Shown here piece by piece: positions 32,138 through 35,595 of a stretch of 35,595 nucleotides of DNA (its first letter is position 1; every line of letters begins with the position of its first letter). A model generated the notes under the pieces. It worked only from the letters and a program-made list of their open reading frames with translations. It did not search any database and was not told the origin of the DNA. A program made the translations under genes and the position numbers. Origin of the DNA: a virus; IMG/VR virus record IMGVR_UViG_3300032047_000052, positions 1 through 35,595 of that record. One strand, written 5' to 3'.

Positions 32138-33120
32138 TATGGTTTTGAATTTGGGTTAAACTGGTCTTTATTTTCTTTATACCATCTTAGTGCATCCTTT
32201 AATCCACTTTCTAAATCATACTTAGGTTTCCACCCTAAAGATTTTAGTTTGGTATTATCTAATAATCTTACTGGTATCATAGGTGCTTTGTTATTAACAA
32301 ATTCAATTGGATTATCATTACCTTCTAATTTTTTCAATAAGTTAAGAACCTCCATAACAGTATATCCTTCACCATAGCAAACGTTGTAGATATCATATGT
32401 ATCAACTTTTTCAGCAACTGTGATAAATCCACTAACCATATCATCTACATGGATAACATCTCTTACCTCAGTACCATCACCCCAAAGTGGGATTGGATTT
32501 AAATTATCTGCTACCTTTCTAATATTAGCAGGTGTAACGTGACACTTTTCAAAATCAAATTTGTCATTTGGTCCAAATGCATTTGAAGGTCTGATGATTA
32601 CACACTGCATAGGGTCGTGAATCTGATTTGAGAAGAAATCACAAAGTGTTTCACAATATCGTTTCATCCAACCAACTGCTTTATAAACAGGTACGATATC
32701 TGGTGTTTGTACTTCCATATCTTCCGTACAAGGAACATCTCCCATATCTGGATATGTTGTATTTGAAGATATAAACATAAACTTACGAACTTTGTTTCTC
32801 CAACTCTGTTCCATAAGATTTACATTCATTTCAATATTTGGAGTAACGTGCAGTAATGGATTGAATTTGGTATCAAGTGCATTTGATGTGTTAGCTGCAC
32901 AGTGGAATATAACATCAACATCTTTTGAAATTAAATCACAAAAAGGTGCATCTTGCAAATTACCTTTTATAAATTCAACACCCTTAAAGTTTTCTCTTAA
33001 AGTTCTACTAAATGAGGTTGCTCTTAAATTAGTGTAACCCGCTTCATAAAGGGATTTTACTAATCTTGAACCGATGAATCCAGCGGCTCCTGTAACTAAA
33101 ATTTTATCTGTTTTTTTCAT
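32137..33120 (-). CDS. NAD-dependent sugar epimerase/dehydratase (SDR, 327 aa)
   Basis: This extended short-chain dehydrogenase has a Rossmann motif GAAGFIG (11-17), CAANTS (74-79), Ser118/119 in FISSNTTYPD, RPSNAFGPND (177-186) and a typical C-terminal LRWYKENK. It would act on a nucleotide-sugar (GDP- or UDP-linked). The usual YxxxK active site is not standard: in VYKAVGWMKR the Lys is 153 but the residue four before it is Val149, with Tyr at 146. It starts ten bases after the previous gene. It probably makes a sugar precursor for the glycosyltransferases beside it. Reaction cannot be assigned. Confidence 0.82.
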   Translation of the reverse strand: MKKTDKILVTGAAGFIGSRLVKSLYEAGYTNLRATSFSRTLRENFKGVEFIKGNLQDAPFCDLISKDVDVIFHCAANTSNALDTKFNPLLHVTPNIEMNVNLMEQSWRNKVRKFMFISSNTTYPDMGDVPCTEDMEVQTPDIVPVYKAVGWMKRYCETLCDFFSNQIHDPMQCVIIRPSNAFGPNDKFDFEKCHVTPANIRKVADNLNPIPLWGDGTEVRDVIHVDDMVSGFITVAEKVDTYDIYNVCYGEGYTVMEVLNLLKKLEGNDNPIEFVNNKAPMIPVRLLDNTKLKSLGWKPKYDLESGLKDALRWYKENKDQFNPNSKP

Positions 33121-33130
33121 TGTTTATAAT

Positions 33131-34174
33131 TTATATTAAGTTTTCATTACTTTCATCAAGTATAGGTTTTTTAAGAATTGGAAGTGTATCCCATATCTCT
33201 AATATTTTTTTTCTATTTTCTTTTGCTTTTTTAAAATCACCACTGTATTTATCTTTTAATTCTGATAAAGGTGTTTTTGATATTTCTATAATTTTTTTCT
33301 GTACTTGTTTTATATTAGTTGGATTTAATTTGTGTACTTTATCATACTCTATTCCAAAGTAATTAAAATCAATTCCCATTAGATTATTGAATGTTGGATA
33401 CAGATTAATCATATTATTATTATGTAATAAAAATGGAGTACCCATTAGTAGTGGTTTTAATATTTTTTCTGTTATCATATTTGGACCTGATTCTACTACT
33501 ATTTCAATTGCACATTCCGAATAGTATTTATTTAATGCATCTGATTCATATAACCACTCTTTCCTCTGAGAAACGTTATCCAACCAGTTCTTTGATTTAT
33601 CCAAACGTATTCCCTTCCACAAAAATGATGATAGTGATTGTTCATTAACTTTTGGATATTTTTGAAAAAAATTAAAAAGTTCTTCTCTTTCCCTTTTACC
33701 TATATTATTTAATGTTAAAAAGTGATATTTTTTATCAATTGAACCAAAATCTATATCTCTTAGTTTATTAACAAGTGGTTTTATTGAATCAATTACTTGT
33801 GTGCCTGGATAATAATTTGTCTTATCACCATATGATTCTGTATTCCATATTTTTATATTTGGAACTTCAACCAATATATTATAAAATTCATTATAAATAT
33901 CATTACCATCCAAATCAAAATCAGAATAAACATCAGATGGGTAAAAGTTTATCTTATATTCATCATTAACTGCCAATCTTGTTAAATACTGTCCCTCCCA
34001 AGATAATAAAAATCGCTTAACACTATGCATATCTTCATATTGAATGTTAATAGGATTTGGTAAATCAGTAGTACACCCCATAATTAAAGGTGTTTTTTGA
34101 TTTATCAAACTCTTTCGAATTCTTCTATTACTATGATATAGGAGTTCTATATGAATATTATCCTTTGAATTCAT
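33131..34174 (-). CDS. Glycosyltransferase-like protein (347 aa)
   Basis: It has the family's C-terminal block (IEIVVESGPNMITEKILKPL, then GTPFLLHNNN) and a middle HFLTLNNIGKREREELFNFF segment that is like the FNCLxRRxRxHR part of the paralogues but less exact. It lacks the GFKTF...DESYD ending, replaced by FNNLMGIDFNYFGIEYD. It may represent a more divergent member. The ATG overlaps the upstream epimerase stop by 17 bases, so the pair is probably co-translated. There is no signal peptide. Role in cytoplasmic transfer of a sugar is inferred. Confidence 0.58.
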   Translation of the reverse strand: MNSKDNIHIELLYHSNRRIRKSLINQKTPLIMGCTTDLPNPINIQYEDMHSVKRFLLSWEGQYLTRLAVNDEYKINFYPSDVYSDFDLDGNDIYNEFYNILVEVPNIKIWNTESYGDKTNYYPGTQVIDSIKPLVNKLRDIDFGSIDKKYHFLTLNNIGKREREELFNFFQKYPKVNEQSLSSFLWKGIRLDKSKNWLDNVSQRKEWLYESDALNKYYSECAIEIVVESGPNMITEKILKPLLMGTPFLLHNNNMINLYPTFNNLMGIDFNYFGIEYDKVHKLNPTNIKQVQKKIIEISKTPLSELKDKYSGDFKKAKENRKKILEIWDTLPILKKPILDESNENLI

Positions 34175-35123
34175 TTAAATAATAATCTATTGTTTCTTTT
34201 AATCCTTCTCTTAAAGATACTTGTTGAATCACTCCGAAAGATTCTGCTCTTTCTGTACTCATCAATCTTTTTGCATCTCCATTTGGTTTAGTACTATCCC
34301 ATTCGATACCTACTTTCTTATCATACATCTCTTCATAGATATCTACAAGAGTTTCAGCAAGTTCTCTAATAGTAACACCAGTACCACTACCTAAGTTGAT
34401 TGGTTGTGTTAATTTTTGTTCATATGCTTTTATGATTCCATCAGCAACATCACCAGCATAAATAAAATCTCTGATTGGTGAACCATCTCCCCAACAAATT
34501 AGTGGATGTTCTTTTTCACCGAATAATCTTTTGATAAGTGATGCGATTACTGTTGATTCTGGTCCGAAGTTATCATGTCTACCATAAATGTTTGCTGGTC
34601 TTACAACTGATGCCTTATTCCAATCGAATGATACTGAATATACTTCAGCTTGTAGTTCACCCAATCTCTTAGCCCATCCAGCATACTTATCTTTTTCTGA
34701 TGGGAATGTTTTCCATACATCATCTTCGTAGAATACTTCAGCTGGTTGATAAACTCCAACTGTCGATGTGTAAACATACCACTCAACATCTTCTAATCGA
34801 GCCGCCTCCATCATATTAGTATTGAATTGTAACATCGGTACAAAGTAATCAGCAGGTTGCTCAGCTGCTCTCTTAGGTGAACCCTTTACACCTGCAATAT
34901 GGAATATAATATCTTGTCCTTCAACAACTCTTTTACAATTTTTAAATTCTCTTAAATCTGCATTGATGAATTGATAGTTTTCATCTTTATATTTTTCTAT
35001 TTGGTTATTTGGTTGTTTGATATCAACCGCAGTTACGAATGCACCTCTATCGATACACTTTTGAACCATATAGTTACCAACCAATCCATTGGCACCTGTT
35101 ATCAAAACCTTTTTATTTTTCAT
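34158..35123 (-). CDS. NAD-dependent sugar epimerase/dehydratase (SDR, 321 aa)
   Basis: The Rossmann motif GANGLVG (10-16), HIAGVKGS (75-82), TSTVGVYQ (119-126), RPANIYGRHDNFGPES (175-190) and GDGSPIRDF (212-220) put it in the extended SDRs, closest by eye to GDP-fucose-synthase-like enzymes (NFGPES and similar). The catalytic signature reads KYAGWAKR: Lys152 is preceded at -4 by Ala148, and the Tyr (147) is one place earlier than the canonical YxxxK. It overlaps the partial glycosyltransferase gene by four bases (ATGA) and the next gene by 17. Likely supplies an activated deoxysugar to the neighbouring transferases. Confidence 0.82.
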   Translation of the reverse strand: MKNKKVLITGANGLVGNYMVQKCIDRGAFVTAVDIKQPNNQIEKYKDENYQFINADLREFKNCKRVVEGQDIIFHIAGVKGSPKRAAEQPADYFVPMLQFNTNMMEAARLEDVEWYVYTSTVGVYQPAEVFYEDDVWKTFPSEKDKYAGWAKRLGELQAEVYSVSFDWNKASVVRPANIYGRHDNFGPESTVIASLIKRLFGEKEHPLICWGDGSPIRDFIYAGDVADGIIKAYEQKLTQPINLGSGTGVTIRELAETLVDIYEEMYDKKVGIEWDSTKPNGDAKRLMSTERAESFGVIQQVSLREGLKETIDYYLNEFKG

Positions 35124-35595
35124 ATTAAATCTTTATTTAATTTTTTAGTTGTTTTTTTATAAAAAGAATCACTTATATTTGCCATAATCTTAGGCCAAGA
35201 ATTTCTTTTCATTTTTAGTAGATGATTTCTATTATATATACATATATGTTTTAAACTTTTGTATAAATTATTTAGCTCATCAATTGATTTACTATTTAAT
35301 TCAAGAATTAATAGTAAAATTTTATTGTATCTTTCTTCCCAATCATATAAGTCATCATAACTTTCATCCCAAAACTCATCAAATGTTTTAAATCCAATTT
35401 CTTTTATTCTTTTTAGATAATGTACGCTTGAAAAAACTATAAATGGTTGATACATAACAATTGGTTTTAAAATTTTTTCTGATAAGAATAGTTCATTCAT
35501 CTGAAATGATGTTTCTGTTACTATGTTTATACAGCTATTTAAAAATAATTCTTTTTTAAATGTATCACCTGTTCTAAATCCAGAATAATCTCCCT
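35120..35595 (-). CDS. Glycosyltransferase-like protein, 5' end outside window
   Basis: The reading frame is open from the stop at 35120 to the right edge. Upstream of an internal Met (35500) it reads GDYSGFRTGDTF ... INIVTETSFQ, which continues the family motif, so the true start is beyond the window. The visible ~158 residues carry MNELFLSEKILKPIVMYQPF, then IVFSSV, then GFKTFDEFWDESYD, matching the 482-aa and 469-aa paralogues. The C-terminus is basic. It overlaps the next SDR gene by four bases. It is the third clear member of this paralogous family in the window. Confidence 0.7.
   Translation of the reverse strand, partial: GDYSGFRTGDTFKKELFLNSCINIVTETSFQMNELFLSEKILKPIVMYQPFIVFSSVHYLKRIKEIGFKTFDEFWDESYDDLYDWEERYNKILLLILELNSKSIDELNNLYKSLKHICIYNRNHLLKMKRNSWPKIMANISDSFYKKTTKKLNKDLI

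Noticed and set aside
33892-33900. ATATTTATA copy inside the 347-aa glycosyltransferase gene
   Set aside because: Far from any start codon. Taken as background frequency of the motif in AT-rich DNA.
35120-35500. Complete 126-aa gene starting at ATG 35500
   Set aside because: The frame stays open upstream and continues the glycosyltransferase motif, so this Met is internal.
1-35595. tRNA genes, CRISPR arrays, insertion sequences, integrase or attachment sites
   Set aside because: None seen on either strand on reading. Very small RNAs could be missed by eye.

Overview
This window is a segment of a T4-like (contractile-tailed, myovirus-type) phage genome. All recognisable genes read on the minus strand, so transcription runs from right to left. 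The portal (gp20 type), prohead protease (gp21), scaffold (gp22), major capsid protein (gp23) and large terminase (gp17) are recognisable by sequence. The DNA is AT-rich. The modular head proteins contain segments familiar from marine T4-like phages, so a marine, low-GC host is the best guess. I cannot decide between a SAR11-type host and a Bacteroidota host: the terminase-proximal membrane protein looks like ones from Bacteroidota phages, but clear Shine-Dalgarno sites occur in front of several genes. Bases 1-778 and 35120-35595 hold genes that run off the window.

Layout in transcription order (right to left). (1) 35595-28740 is a sugar cassette: four glycosyltransferase-like paralogues (one partial), two NAD-dependent sugar epimerase/dehydratase-type SDRs and a lone transketolase/pyruvate-dehydrogenase-beta-like pyrimidine-binding domain. 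These genes are tightly packed or overlapping. (2) 28711-25408 holds a 39-aa small gene and a 1046-aa modular protein with a HxGH nucleotidyltransferase at its N-terminus and a KxDG ligase-like domain near its C-terminus. (3) 25343-20176 is the packaging block: a zinc-binding coiled-coil protein, a membrane-anchored protein, large terminase, a small basic protein and the portal. (4) 20103-11184 is the head block: several small core-like proteins, the prohead protease, four candidate internal head proteins, a phage-encoded ribosomal protein bS21, the scaffold and the major capsid protein. (5) 11062-8319 holds neck and tail-completion proteins (gp13-, gp14- and gp15-like). (6) 8322-1 holds fibre and adhesin genes, including a 1305-aa cadherin-repeat protein.

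Several proteins encoded next to the prohead protease start with short leaders ending in (L/I)-x-E. This resembles the capsid-targeting leaders that T4 gp21 removes from internal head proteins. Two large modular proteins (1046 and 485 aa) carry more (I/L/V)-x-E sites at their domain boundaries. My main hypothesis is that they are polyproteins packed in the head, cut by the protease, and delivered with the DNA. The nucleotidyltransferase and ligase-like modules would then be virion cargo.

Three hairpin terminators are visible (after the 693-aa fibre gene, the capsid gene and the bS21 gene). A 9-base element, ATATTTATA in the sense direction, recurs in seven of the longer intergenic gaps and may be a phage promoter. 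No gap without a gene exceeds 170 bases. I found no tRNA, CRISPR array, insertion sequence or integrase. Two small genes (39 and 58 aa) were found by direct reading.
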